DNA from: an uncultured cyanobacterium | Lineage (GTDB): Bacteria; Cyanobacteriota; Vampirovibrionia; Gastranaerophilales; Gastranaerophilaceae | Reading direction: 5' to 3' | Assembly: GCA_947073895.1 (NCBI GenBank) | Contig: CAMTNN010000006.1 | Location: 1-21,631, forward strand | DNA: 21,631 bases | Part shown: in pieces, positions 15,464-21,631 of the stretch | Layout of the letters: each line of letters opens with the position of its first letter | Numbering within the stretch: position 1 is the stretch's first letter | The notes under the pieces: generated by a model | Seen by the model: the letters and a program-made list of their open reading frames with translations, nothing else | The model's database searches: none | What the model was told of the DNA's origin: nothing | Translations under genes and position numbers: made by a program

Positions 15464-15539
15464 AGCTTTTCGACTAAGGATTTTCTCCTCCACAGTCCAA
15501 CTATCTCCGAAGCATCCTAAGACGCCGGATTATAAAGCT
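15464..15539 (-). promoter_or_regulatory. Structured 5' UTR (three-helix junction) of the pilin-like gene
   Basis: Between the promoter and the start codon the leader can fold as a three-way junction. P1 is AGCTTT with AAAGCT (15534-15539 and 15464-15469). P2 is CCG GCGTC-TTAG-GATGC TT CGG (15507-15528). P3 is GACT...AGTC (15494-15497 and 15472-15475), capped by AGGA-GAAAA-TCCT. It resembles a riboswitch aptamer in size and layout but does not show the conserved bases of c-di-GMP-I, c-di-GMP-II or the other classes I know. No terminator stem lies before the gene, so control, if any, would act on translation or stability. Confidence 0.45.
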
Positions 15540-15578
15540 CTTTTGCTCATTCAATATTAAATTGTTGCTACATGTATC

Positions 15579-15587
15579 ATTATAGCA
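15579..15587 (-). promoter_or_regulatory. Extended -10 promoter for the pilin-like gene
   Basis: TGCTATAAT on the minus strand, a perfect extended -10. The predicted start near 15572 gives a leader of about 140 bases holding the structured element. The -35 region is weak. Confidence 0.65.
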
Positions 15588-15638
15588 GATTTTCAAGAAA
15601 ATTGAAGTATTTAAATGTAAAAAAATATGTCAGAACTA

Positions 15639-15682
15639 ACCCGAAAGTACAATAAAAATTTACATAAATTAAAACTTCGGGT
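15639..15682. repeat. Inverted repeat upstream of the 50-aa ORF
   Basis: ACCCGAA (15639-15645) and TTCGGGT (15676-15682) pair with a 30-base AT-rich loop; three more bases nearly extend the arms. It lies between the divergent pilin-like gene and the small ORF and could be an operator or an RNA stem. It has no terminator tail. Confidence 0.35.
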
Positions 15683-15717
15683 GATTTACCAAACCCAAAA
15701 AAGTTTAGTATATAGGT

Positions 15718-15870
15718 ATGAAAATACCAACATTCTTTAGATTCTTGAATAATAAAATAGAAAAATATAACAAGCTTGCATCTAATCCATTCACTACACC
15801 ACAGCAAATTACTATTATCTGGGTTGAAGACAGTGAAGAAGATAAAGATGAAAAACCTTGTTATGAATAA
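15718..15870 (+). CDS. Small hypothetical protein, 50 aa
   Basis: An ORF starting MKIPTFFRFLNNKIEKYNKL and ending in an acidic tail with EDSEEDKDEKPCYE. No signal peptide, membrane segment or known domain. It has only a weak AGG near the ATG. It fills the gap between two minus-strand genes and stops 3 bases before the end of glgC. Basic start and acidic end suggest a small soluble protein. Its reality rests on codon-like composition and tidy boundaries, so it needs expression or conservation support. Confidence 0.45.
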   Translation: MKIPTFFRFLNNKIEKYNKLASNPFTTPQQITIIWVEDSEEDKDEKPCYE

Positions 15871-15873
15871 AAA

Positions 15874-17109
15874 CTAAAGCCGGGCATTTTTCGGAACAAC
15901 AGTTATTCCGCCTTCTGATACATAGAAACCGCGCGCAATATCATCTTCGCGATTCAATCCAATCTTTGTATAAGGCGGAATATCTACGTTTTTATCAATA
16001 ATCGCCTTCCTGATTTCAGAGTACCTGCCGACATTAACATTCTCCATCAAAATACTATCAGAAACCTGCGAATAACTGTTAATCTTGACTTTTGGAGAAA
16101 GTACACATCTCGAAATTGAACCGCCCGAAACAATACAACCCTCAGAAACCATTGAATCAGTCGCCATACCCACTCTATCACCTTCCTGCCAGATAAATTT
16201 TGCAGGAGGATAGTTATAATTGAAAGTTCTTAATGGCCATTCTTTTGAATACAAATCCAATTCAGGTTCATATTCCAATAAATCCATATTTGCCTGCCAG
16301 TAAGCATCAATACAACCTACATCTCTCCAATATCCTTTTTCTCTTTTTGTCATACCAGGAAAATGATTTTCTGCAAAGTTATATATAAAGATATCTTTAC
16401 CCTGATTCAAAAGCATCGGTATAACATTTTTGCCAAAATCATGATTTGATTCTGTTATTTTTGAATCTTCTTCAAGCGCATTAACAAGAGTATCTTTATT
16501 AAATATATAGTTCCCCATAGAAGCCAAACACATATTTGGATTATTAGGAATAGATTTTGGCGGAGTTTGCGGTTTTTCAACAAAACCTGTAAGTTTCCAA
16601 TTTTCATCTACTTCAATAATCCCAAACTCATGAGCCTCTTCAATCGGAATAGGAATCGCAGAAATCGTAAGTTCAGCCTGATTTTGCTTATGATATTTTA
16701 GCATTTGCCAAACATCCATTTTATAAATATGGTCACCGCCAAAAACACATACATAATCAGGTTCTTCATCATGAATATGAAAAATATTTTGATAAACAGC
16801 ATCCGCAGTACCTTGATACCATGCCCCTCCGGTTCTCATTTGAGCAGGAACCAAATCAACATACTGGTTCAAAAAAGGAGACAGTGTCCAGCCACGCGTA
16901 ATATGCTTATTTAATGAATCTGATTTATACTGTGTCAAAACTTTAATCTTAAAAAAACCCGAGTTAATAAAGTTATTCAGCACAAAGTCAATAATTCTAT
17001 ATCTTCCGCCAAATGGCACAGCAGGCTTTGCCCTATCCTGAGTCAAAGGAAACAACCTTTTTCCCTCTCCGCCCGCAAGAATCATAACTAATGCGTTATC
17101 TACTGACAT
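15874..17109 (-). CDS. glgC: Glucose-1-phosphate adenylyltransferase (ADP-glucose pyrophosphorylase)
   Basis: Makes ADP-glucose from glucose-1-phosphate and ATP, the committed step of glycogen synthesis. The 411-aa length is typical for a homotetrameric bacterial enzyme. Visible are the nucleotide loop LAGGEGKRLFPLTQDRAKPA (11-30), FGGRYRIIDFVLNN, WYQGTADAVYQN, the catalytic-Asp segment FGGDHIYKMD, GFVEKP (glucose-phosphate binding), and GYWRDVG. The C-terminal left-handed beta-helix (~290-411) contains GCIVSGGSISRCVLSP. GGAGAG lies 5 bases before the ATG. glgA, glgB and glgP are not in the window, so it stands alone. Confidence 0.97.
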   Translation of the reverse strand: MSVDNALVMILAGGEGKRLFPLTQDRAKPAVPFGGRYRIIDFVLNNFINSGFFKIKVLTQYKSDSLNKHITRGWTLSPFLNQYVDLVPAQMRTGGAWYQGTADAVYQNIFHIHDEEPDYVCVFGGDHIYKMDVWQMLKYHKQNQAELTISAIPIPIEEAHEFGIIEVDENWKLTGFVEKPQTPPKSIPNNPNMCLASMGNYIFNKDTLVNALEEDSKITESNHDFGKNVIPMLLNQGKDIFIYNFAENHFPGMTKREKGYWRDVGCIDAYWQANMDLLEYEPELDLYSKEWPLRTFNYNYPPAKFIWQEGDRVGMATDSMVSEGCIVSGGSISRCVLSPKVKINSYSQVSDSILMENVNVGRYSEIRKAIIDKNVDIPPYTKIGLNREDDIARGFYVSEGGITVVPKNARL

Positions 17110-17333
17110 ACAGCTCTCCTTCTAATAACTTTTATATAGATTTTAACAAACAATTCGCTTCTCAACATCCCTCTGTTAAAGTAAACTTACTTAATAAAAA
17201 TTTACAATCACAAGACATGGCGTTTTAAGGTAATTTTAGAGTAAAAAACATTCTTCACAACAAACCTAAAGATTAAATTATCATTATTTTTTGATAACAT
17301 TCTTAAAGCGAAAAAAATAATCAAATTTTTATC

Positions 17334-17350
17334 TTTACATTTCCTTTACA
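17334..17350 (+). promoter_or_regulatory. TTTACA-N5-TTTACA direct repeat (possible response-regulator site)
   Basis: TTTACA at 17334-17339 and 17345-17350 in exact 11-base register. OmpR/PhoB-family regulators bind direct repeats of this period, and B. subtilis PhoP boxes have the form TTAACA-N5-TTAACA. It sits about 60 bases upstream of the -10 at 17410. Which regulator uses it, if any, is inference. Confidence 0.35.
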
Positions 17351-17406
17351 TTTTTGCAATTCATAGCAATTTTAATTTTGCCCCGCTTTTAATTATATAT
17401 ATATGT

Positions 17407-17415
17407 TGATATAAT
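17407..17415 (+). promoter_or_regulatory. Extended -10 promoter for the first tandem paralogue
   Basis: TGATATAAT, a perfect extended -10. A transcript from about 17422 excludes the ATG at 17418 and supports the downstream ATG at 17445, which has GAAGAA 8 bases upstream. Confidence 0.6.
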
Positions 17416-17444
17416 CAATGTATTGCATTAGAAGAAATATGTGT

Positions 17445-19064
17445 ATGATTAGCAGAATCGGTGTAGAAGACAGACAATTTAATAATGCGTACGCAAAAAA
17501 TAACGCACAGGCACAAAAATATAATCCGGCTTTCAAAAGCGGGTTATGGAATATTGCTTTATCAAGCATACAAGCTTGTGAAAGAAACCCTATGGTTAAC
17601 GTTGCTGTTATTGATTTATTCTCAGCAATTTTACCAAGAACTTTTGTTGAATCTTTAACAAACTGGTTTGCAGGATTTGAAGCTTTTAGAAGAGAATCTT
17701 CCGGTTTGATTGTAAACTGTATGATTCCAAGTGTTGTTGCATTAGGATTTGCAGCCGGATTGAATAAATTCGTTATACCTAAAGGTGCCAATATGTCTAC
17801 TTGCTGGGCAGACAGCAGTTTGATTCAAAAAGCAACCGATATTTACTCAAAATCACAATCAGATGACAAAGTAAAAGATAGTTTAAAAGAAATTCTTAAG
17901 GGAATTGAAGGAACTGATGGCAAAAACAAGGTTAAATTCAGTGAAGCATTATCAGAAGCTGAACTTGAAACCTATGCAAAACAACTCAAAGAACTTTCAA
18001 CATCTAGCAAATCCAGAAAAGAATTTAACAAAGAGCTGGGCAAAATAACAAAAGAACTAGCCGATAAAACGCACGTGTTTGAAAGTGTTAATGTTGGGAA
18101 TGTCAAAGCTACAACTACAAAAACACTCCTTGAAGATTCAGTAAAATACTTCAGAGAGTTTCAAAAAGCACCTAAAAACACTTCAATTACCGAATTTGCA
18201 AAGAAGAGCAAAAGTCTTGTTAAATCGAAGAGTGCTTTGGGGCTTGCTATTATTTTACCATTAGCAGCATCAATGCAATATATTAACAGATGGATTACAG
18301 AAAAATCTTCCGGCGTAAAAGGGGCTCCTATTTATGATGATTTCGGAAAAGAACAAGACGAAAACATCAGAGCAAAAGCAAAAGAAGGTTTATTTAAACA
18401 AAAACTTATATCAATATCATCAATGATTGGCGTTGCGCTTCTTTCTATGATGAAAAAACCAACATTAGGAATGCTTGAATTCAAAGGTATTTTCCCAACA
18501 ATGGATCAAGCAAGAATTATTTCAACAACAACATTCGCTTCACGTATGGCAGCAGCAGATGACAAAAACGAACTTGCAGAAGCAACCGTAAGAGATATTG
18601 CAACTTTCTCAAGTATGTATTTCTTAGGAGATTATGTTGCAAAAGCAACCGCAACTGCTATACAAAATAAAACAGATATTACATTACTTAACGATACAAA
18701 ACCTTTAAAAGGAAATGAAAATGCGCTGAAAAAATTCTGGCATTGGGTTAAGGATGTTAACATAAAATCATCAGAAGAAGTTTTCAGCAAAACAGCTGAA
18801 GAACTCAAGAAAAAAGGCATTACCCCTAATGCTGAACAATCAAAGGTTATAGAAAAAGAACTGAAACGTGCTGTTAACATGCGTTCTGCTTGCCAAGCAG
18901 CTAACTTGGGTGTATCATTATTACTGTTAGGGTTAGTGATTCCAATTTTTACACGCAAAAACACACAGAAAAAGCACGCCGAAGCTTTAGAATTAGCCCG
19001 CCAAAACTCGTCGTCGAATACAAATAAAGGGACAGAATCCACCGCCACGACTACGGCAGCATAG
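17445..19064 (+). CDS. Membrane hypothetical protein, tandem paralogue 1
   Basis: A 539-aa protein of a family I do not recognise. The ATG at 17445 is chosen over 17418 and 17439 by ribosome-site spacing and promoter position. The N-terminus has no classical signal peptide but carries YNPAFKSG (about 26-33), the Pro-x-Phe-Lys motif. Hydrophobic segments are CMIPSVVALGFAAGL, LGLAIILPLAASMQYI, SISSMIGVALLSMM and LGVSLLLLGLVIPIF; the middle (~110-240) is charged helix. The block FKGIFPTMDQARII, the R-x-x-A-x-x-DKNEL segment and LGDYVAKATATA recur in the next gene. The tail is Ser/Thr/Asn-rich and likely disordered. The two genes lie 42 bases apart on one strand, an evident duplication. Confidence 0.8.
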   Translation: MISRIGVEDRQFNNAYAKNNAQAQKYNPAFKSGLWNIALSSIQACERNPMVNVAVIDLFSAILPRTFVESLTNWFAGFEAFRRESSGLIVNCMIPSVVALGFAAGLNKFVIPKGANMSTCWADSSLIQKATDIYSKSQSDDKVKDSLKEILKGIEGTDGKNKVKFSEALSEAELETYAKQLKELSTSSKSRKEFNKELGKITKELADKTHVFESVNVGNVKATTTKTLLEDSVKYFREFQKAPKNTSITEFAKKSKSLVKSKSALGLAIILPLAASMQYINRWITEKSSGVKGAPIYDDFGKEQDENIRAKAKEGLFKQKLISISSMIGVALLSMMKKPTLGMLEFKGIFPTMDQARIISTTTFASRMAAADDKNELAEATVRDIATFSSMYFLGDYVAKATATAIQNKTDITLLNDTKPLKGNENALKKFWHWVKDVNIKSSEEVFSKTAEELKKKGITPNAEQSKVIEKELKRAVNMRSACQAANLGVSLLLLGLVIPIFTRKNTQKKHAEALELARQNSSSNTNKGTESTATTTAA

Positions 19065-19106
19065 TGTGATTCAATGTGTAGACGACAGTAAAAGAAAAGG
19101 TTAGAT

Positions 19107-20747
19107 ATGAAAGTACAATTAATTCAGCAAAACAACAATATTCAAAAGAAACAGCCTAAGTTTAAAGGAATTGCAGATACAGGTTTAAGATTTTTAGCAA
19201 CAAATCAGGGTGTTGGTGCAAACTTAACCGATTTAGGTTTTATGGTTATACCTCGTGTTACAACCGACGCTAAACGCGGCCCTGCTGCTTGTGTTGAAAC
19301 TGCTCGTCGTGAAGCTTCCGGTACTGCAAACCACTCACTTGTAGGTGTTTACGGTATGGCCGGCGGAGCTGGTGCTGCTGCATTACTTGGTTTGGGCAGA
19401 AAATATAATGTTAACGCTAATAAAATTTTTGCGGCTCCTGAAACATTGAATATATTGGCAGAAAACAAAGCACGTCAGGTAAAAAATAACGCTACTCAGG
19501 CAGATTATTTACGTGAAACTTTAAAAAATGTTAAAGCATTCAATCCTTCTGCTACAGGTACTGATAAAGATGGTTATGTAAAATTATCAGAAGAAACTGT
19601 TGAAGAATTAGTAAAACTCCTTGATAATGCAATATCAAAGAGCGATTTTAAAAACTGGGAAAAACAAAAAACTGTAGGTTCTTTAAATACCGCAATGAAT
19701 AAAATTATTGCTGATACAGGGGCTGAGTCACAATATATCCTTGAATCAATAGAACCTGCTAAAGAAGGTGCAGCAAAACTTACCAGTGAAACAAGTTTAA
19801 AAACATTATTAGAAGATATTTATAAATTATCTGATTCATTTAATAAAGATAAAGTTCAAGAAGCATTCAAAGAACAGGTTAAAAATAATAAAGGAATTAA
19901 TGAAAACACATTTATTAAAAAACTTGCGAAGTTTTCAAAAATTCGTTCAGCAGCGGGTTTTGCAGTTGCGACCGGTGTTGGTATGTCAATTCAACCGATG
20001 AATATATACTTAACTAAAAAGAAAACAGGTTCTGACGGTTTTGTTGGGGTTGAAGGACGTTCAAAAGATAACAGCACTGAGTTCAAGCTTATGAAAGCTG
20101 CTGCAGGTGCAGGATTCTTAGGTTTAACACTAGGAACATTACAAACCGCAAGCTTTAAAGGATTCATGGAAAAAATGGCTTTCAAAGGTTTCTGGCCAAC
20201 AATTCCACAACTAAAAGGTATTTACGGTTTAACAATTATTTCAAGACTTTTAGCAACCAGAGACAAGGATGAGCTAAGGGAATCTATAACAAAAGATACT
20301 TTAGGATTCTTAAGCTGGCTTGTTTTAGGTGATATTGTTAACAAAGTAACAGCTAATGCTCTTGATACTTCTGTTATGAACAGAACAAAAGAAGTCGAAG
20401 GCAAAGGTTACTGGGGACGATTATTTAAATCATCTTTAAAAACAAGAGACGAAGTTCTTGTTGAAACACTTTCTAAAAATGGTATTTCAACAGTTAAAGA
20501 AGACGGCGTTGCTAAAACATTTAAAGAAATGCTTAAAGATTTAGACGGAATCAAGAACGAACAAGTTAAAAAACTTGCTAAAAAGAAACTTGGAACACTT
20601 AATAAAGCACAAGCAGCAGGCTATTTATTCTCAGGCTTAGTACTTGGCCTCGGTATTCCTAACTTGAATATTTATATTACTAATACTCTTGATAAGAAAC
20701 GTAAAGCGACTAAGGCAGCTGAAGAAAAGCAAAATGCCGTTGCGTAG
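19107..20747 (+). CDS. Membrane hypothetical protein, tandem paralogue 2
   Basis: A 546-aa homologue of the preceding gene product. Shared along the length are an N-terminal Pro-x-Phe-Lys motif (QPKFKGIADTG, about 16-26), a PR...ARREASG segment (RRESSG in the neighbour), FKGFWPTIPQLKGI, the R-x-x-A-x-x-DKDEL block, LGDIVNKVTANAL, and a C-terminal hydrophobic helix (AGYLFSGLVLGLGIP). Gly/Ala-rich GMAGGAGAAALLGLG near 90-104 and GAGFLGLTLGTLQ are further membrane or hairpin segments. The middle is charged helix. AAAAGG lies 7 bases before the ATG. Its 3' end overlaps pgeF tail to tail by 38 bases. Function unknown. Confidence 0.82.
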   Translation: MKVQLIQQNNNIQKKQPKFKGIADTGLRFLATNQGVGANLTDLGFMVIPRVTTDAKRGPAACVETARREASGTANHSLVGVYGMAGGAGAAALLGLGRKYNVNANKIFAAPETLNILAENKARQVKNNATQADYLRETLKNVKAFNPSATGTDKDGYVKLSEETVEELVKLLDNAISKSDFKNWEKQKTVGSLNTAMNKIIADTGAESQYILESIEPAKEGAAKLTSETSLKTLLEDIYKLSDSFNKDKVQEAFKEQVKNNKGINENTFIKKLAKFSKIRSAAGFAVATGVGMSIQPMNIYLTKKKTGSDGFVGVEGRSKDNSTEFKLMKAAAGAGFLGLTLGTLQTASFKGFMEKMAFKGFWPTIPQLKGIYGLTIISRLLATRDKDELRESITKDTLGFLSWLVLGDIVNKVTANALDTSVMNRTKEVEGKGYWGRLFKSSLKTRDEVLVETLSKNGISTVKEDGVAKTFKEMLKDLDGIKNEQVKKLAKKKLGTLNKAQAAGYLFSGLVLGLGIPNLNIYITNTLDKKRKATKAAEEKQNAVA

Positions 20748-21336
20748 TACCGTTTTCTTTTCGATAAGAGTAAAATAAATCATTGTTGCAACTTGTACAA
20801 TATGGACAAATATCAATTTTTTCAACTCCGATTTCTTGAAGTTGACGTGCGTTTATAGATTTTAAATCAACATGATTATTTTTAGATAAATTTGTTGTAT
20901 CTTGAATCGTAGTCAATAATTTTTCACGCACATCGTCTGAGACTTCATAACAGCAAAGTCCAATTGCAGGGCCAATTATAGCAATCGTATCCTTAGGGTC
21001 GCCACCCATTTTTTGTACTGTTTTAACACCGATTTTTTGAGCCGTTCCGCGCCAGCCGGCATGAGAAACCGCACCGATATTTGTTTTAGGGTTATAAAAA
21101 ATAAGCGGAGTACAGTCCGCAAATTTTAGGCGAATCTTTTGAGCTGATTTTGTAATAATTAATCCGTCTGTGTCAGGATATTCAGTTCTATCATCTACAA
21201 ATTCCACATTATCCGAATGTGTTTGAACAGGAAAAATTACATCGTTGTCAAACTCATAACCTGCTCGTGTGGTAAAAAAATGTTCCACACCTTTTAAAAA
21301 ATCACTTTTTAAAATATTATTCTCAAAATAAAACAT
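20710..21336 (-). CDS. pgeF: Peptidoglycan editing factor / polyphenol-oxidase (laccase-like) family protein
   Basis: A YfiH/YlmD-family protein; members remove misincorporated residues from peptidoglycan precursors and have also been described as purine nucleoside phosphorylases or multicopper-like oxidases. Metal-site motifs are present: QTHSDNV (the usual QVH block), RLKFADCTPLIFY, SHAGWRGT, GPAIGLCCYEV and the C-terminal CTSCNNDLFYSYR. I start at the ATG at 21336 (208 aa), because this puts the FFTTR segment at residues 20-24, the usual position, and because a TATAAT lies 7 bases upstream. Longer starts (ATG at 21354, TTG at 21369) lack better ribosome sites. It converges on the second tandem paralogue (38-base overlap). 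Confidence 0.9.
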   Translation of the reverse strand: MFYFENNILKSDFLKGVEHFFTTRAGYEFDNDVIFPVQTHSDNVEFVDDRTEYPDTDGLIITKSAQKIRLKFADCTPLIFYNPKTNIGAVSHAGWRGTAQKIGVKTVQKMGGDPKDTIAIIGPAIGLCCYEVSDDVREKLLTTIQDTTNLSKNNHVDLKSINARQLQEIGVEKIDICPYCTSCNNDLFYSYRKENGTTQRHFAFLQLP

Positions 21337-21342
21337 ATTAAT

Positions 21343-21348
21343 ATTATA
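21343..21348 (-). promoter_or_regulatory. -10 element for pgeF (possible leaderless start)
   Basis: TATAAT on the minus strand with TTGAAA 15 bases upstream. A start about 7 bases downstream coincides with the ATG at 21336, implying a leaderless message. Confidence 0.4.
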
Positions 21349-21423
21349 TAACATTCTTTTGACTTTCAACCCTGTTTTTGTTAATATTTTGGAGCAATAT
21401 AGTTTTTATAGGGAGATTAAGAA

Positions 21424-21631
21424 TTGAAAACTCGTATCAAAACACACAATTGCGGTGAATTAAACCTCAATAATATTAATGAAGAAGTAACTCTATCAGG
21501 CTGGGTATCAACAGTTCGTGACCTTGGCGGTATTTTATTTATCGAACTACGTGACAGAAGCGGATTTTTCCAAATTGTTGCAAACCCTCAAATTAACCCT
21601 GATGTACATAAAGCTTTAGAAAAAGTTAGAA
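21424..21631 (+). CDS. aspS: Aspartyl-tRNA synthetase, N-terminal part (runs off the window)
   Basis: Class II synthetase charging tRNA-Asp (or tRNA-Asp/Asn). Only the first 69 codons are present, covering the anticodon-binding OB fold: THNCGELNLNNINEEVTLSG, then GWVSTVRDLGGILFIELRDR, which matches the family start (RTHxCGEL...GWVxxxRDLGGxxFIxLRDR). The start is a TTG at 21424 with GGGAGA 8 bases upstream; no in-frame ATG lies nearby. Divergent from pgeF with an 87-base gap. Discriminating versus non-discriminating type cannot be judged. Confidence 0.93.
   Translation, partial: MKTRIKTHNCGELNLNNINEEVTLSGWVSTVRDLGGILFIELRDRSGFFQIVANPQINPDVHKALEKVR

Larger units (their letters stand above)
17110..17438 (+). 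other. Intergenic regulatory region between glgC and the tandem paralogues
   Basis: About 330 AT-rich bases between divergent genes with no supported ORF. It holds the glgC ribosome site at its left end, an 11-base-period TTTACA repeat (17334-17350) and an extended -10 (17407-17415) for the rightward genes. A TATATATATA run lies at about 17394-17403. No terminator or RNA gene was recognised. Confidence 0.6.

Noticed and set aside
15166..15477. 103-codon plus-strand ORF opposite the prepilin start
   Set aside because: It is antisense to the strongly recognisable prepilin N-terminus and the head region.
15464..15539. c-di-GMP-I/II riboswitch before the pilin-like gene
   Set aside because: The conserved GCAAA/GACGCAAAGC core of class I and the class II pseudoknot sequence are absent; only the overall size is similar.
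17418..17447. Upstream ATG at 17418 as the start of the first tandem paralogue
   Set aside because: It lies before the transcription start expected from the extended -10 at 17407-17415, while ATG 17445 has a well-placed ribosome site.
17393..17791. 132-codon minus-strand ORF over the start of the first tandem paralogue
   Set aside because: It covers the promoter region and opposes a longer gene with a paralogue that confirms its frame.

Overview
The window is AT-rich, densely packed bacterial chromosome. The gene mix suggests a Gram-negative-type bacterium: flagellar parts, a type IV prepilin-like surface protein, GlgC, a periplasmic Ctp protease, and single-copy housekeeping genes (argS, recJ, ychF, yidD, comF, pgeF, aspS). 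It also holds several membrane or secreted hypotheticals that begin with a short Pro-x-Phe-Lys-like motif. Low GC, glycogen synthesis, flagella and this style of hypothetical protein fit the non-photosynthetic cyanobacterial sister lineage (Melainabacteria / Vampirovibrionia, Gastranaerophilales-like). That placement is inferred from recognition only and was not tested by a search.

Layout: (1) 1-570, the 5' part of argS on the minus strand, divergent from (2) a plus-strand flagellar block at 644-3802: an unknown 219-aa protein, fliJ, a fliK-like gene and a FlgE/F/G-family rod/hook gene. The block is followed by a compact RNA-like fold with a possible pseudoknot (3802-3907) and a strong terminator (3943-3983). 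(3) 3990-7504, minus strand: a ctpA-type S41 protease overlapping recJ. (4) 7632-9119, plus strand: a large HNH-motif protein, converging on comF and ychF (9106-10840, minus). (5) 10891-11618, plus strand: yidD coupled by an ATGA overlap to a P-loop kinase. (6) 11615-13003, minus strand: a membrane hypothetical. (7) 13077-13533, minus strand: a promoter, a possible leader ORF over a terminator-like hairpin, a DUF1653 gene and an overlapping 52-aa gene. (8) 13575-15587, minus strand: a 618-aa chimera with a prepilin N-terminus, a YadA-like head-repeat region and a C-terminal S74 intramolecular chaperone, preceded by a structured 5' UTR. (9) 15718-15870, a 50-aa ORF converging on glgC (15874-17109, minus). 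(10) 17334-20747, plus strand: a regulatory region and two tandem paralogous membrane proteins of unknown function. (11) 20710-21336, pgeF (minus), and 21424 onwards, the start of aspS (plus).

The flagellar, pilin-like and glycogen genes suggest a motile or surface-attaching cell that stores carbon. The most unusual parts are the pilin-anchored trimeric-adhesin-like protein with its structured leader, the fold after the flagellar block, the tandem paralogues, and the shared N-terminal Pro-x-Phe-Lys motif. No tRNA, rRNA, insertion sequence, phage gene or CRISPR array was recognised.
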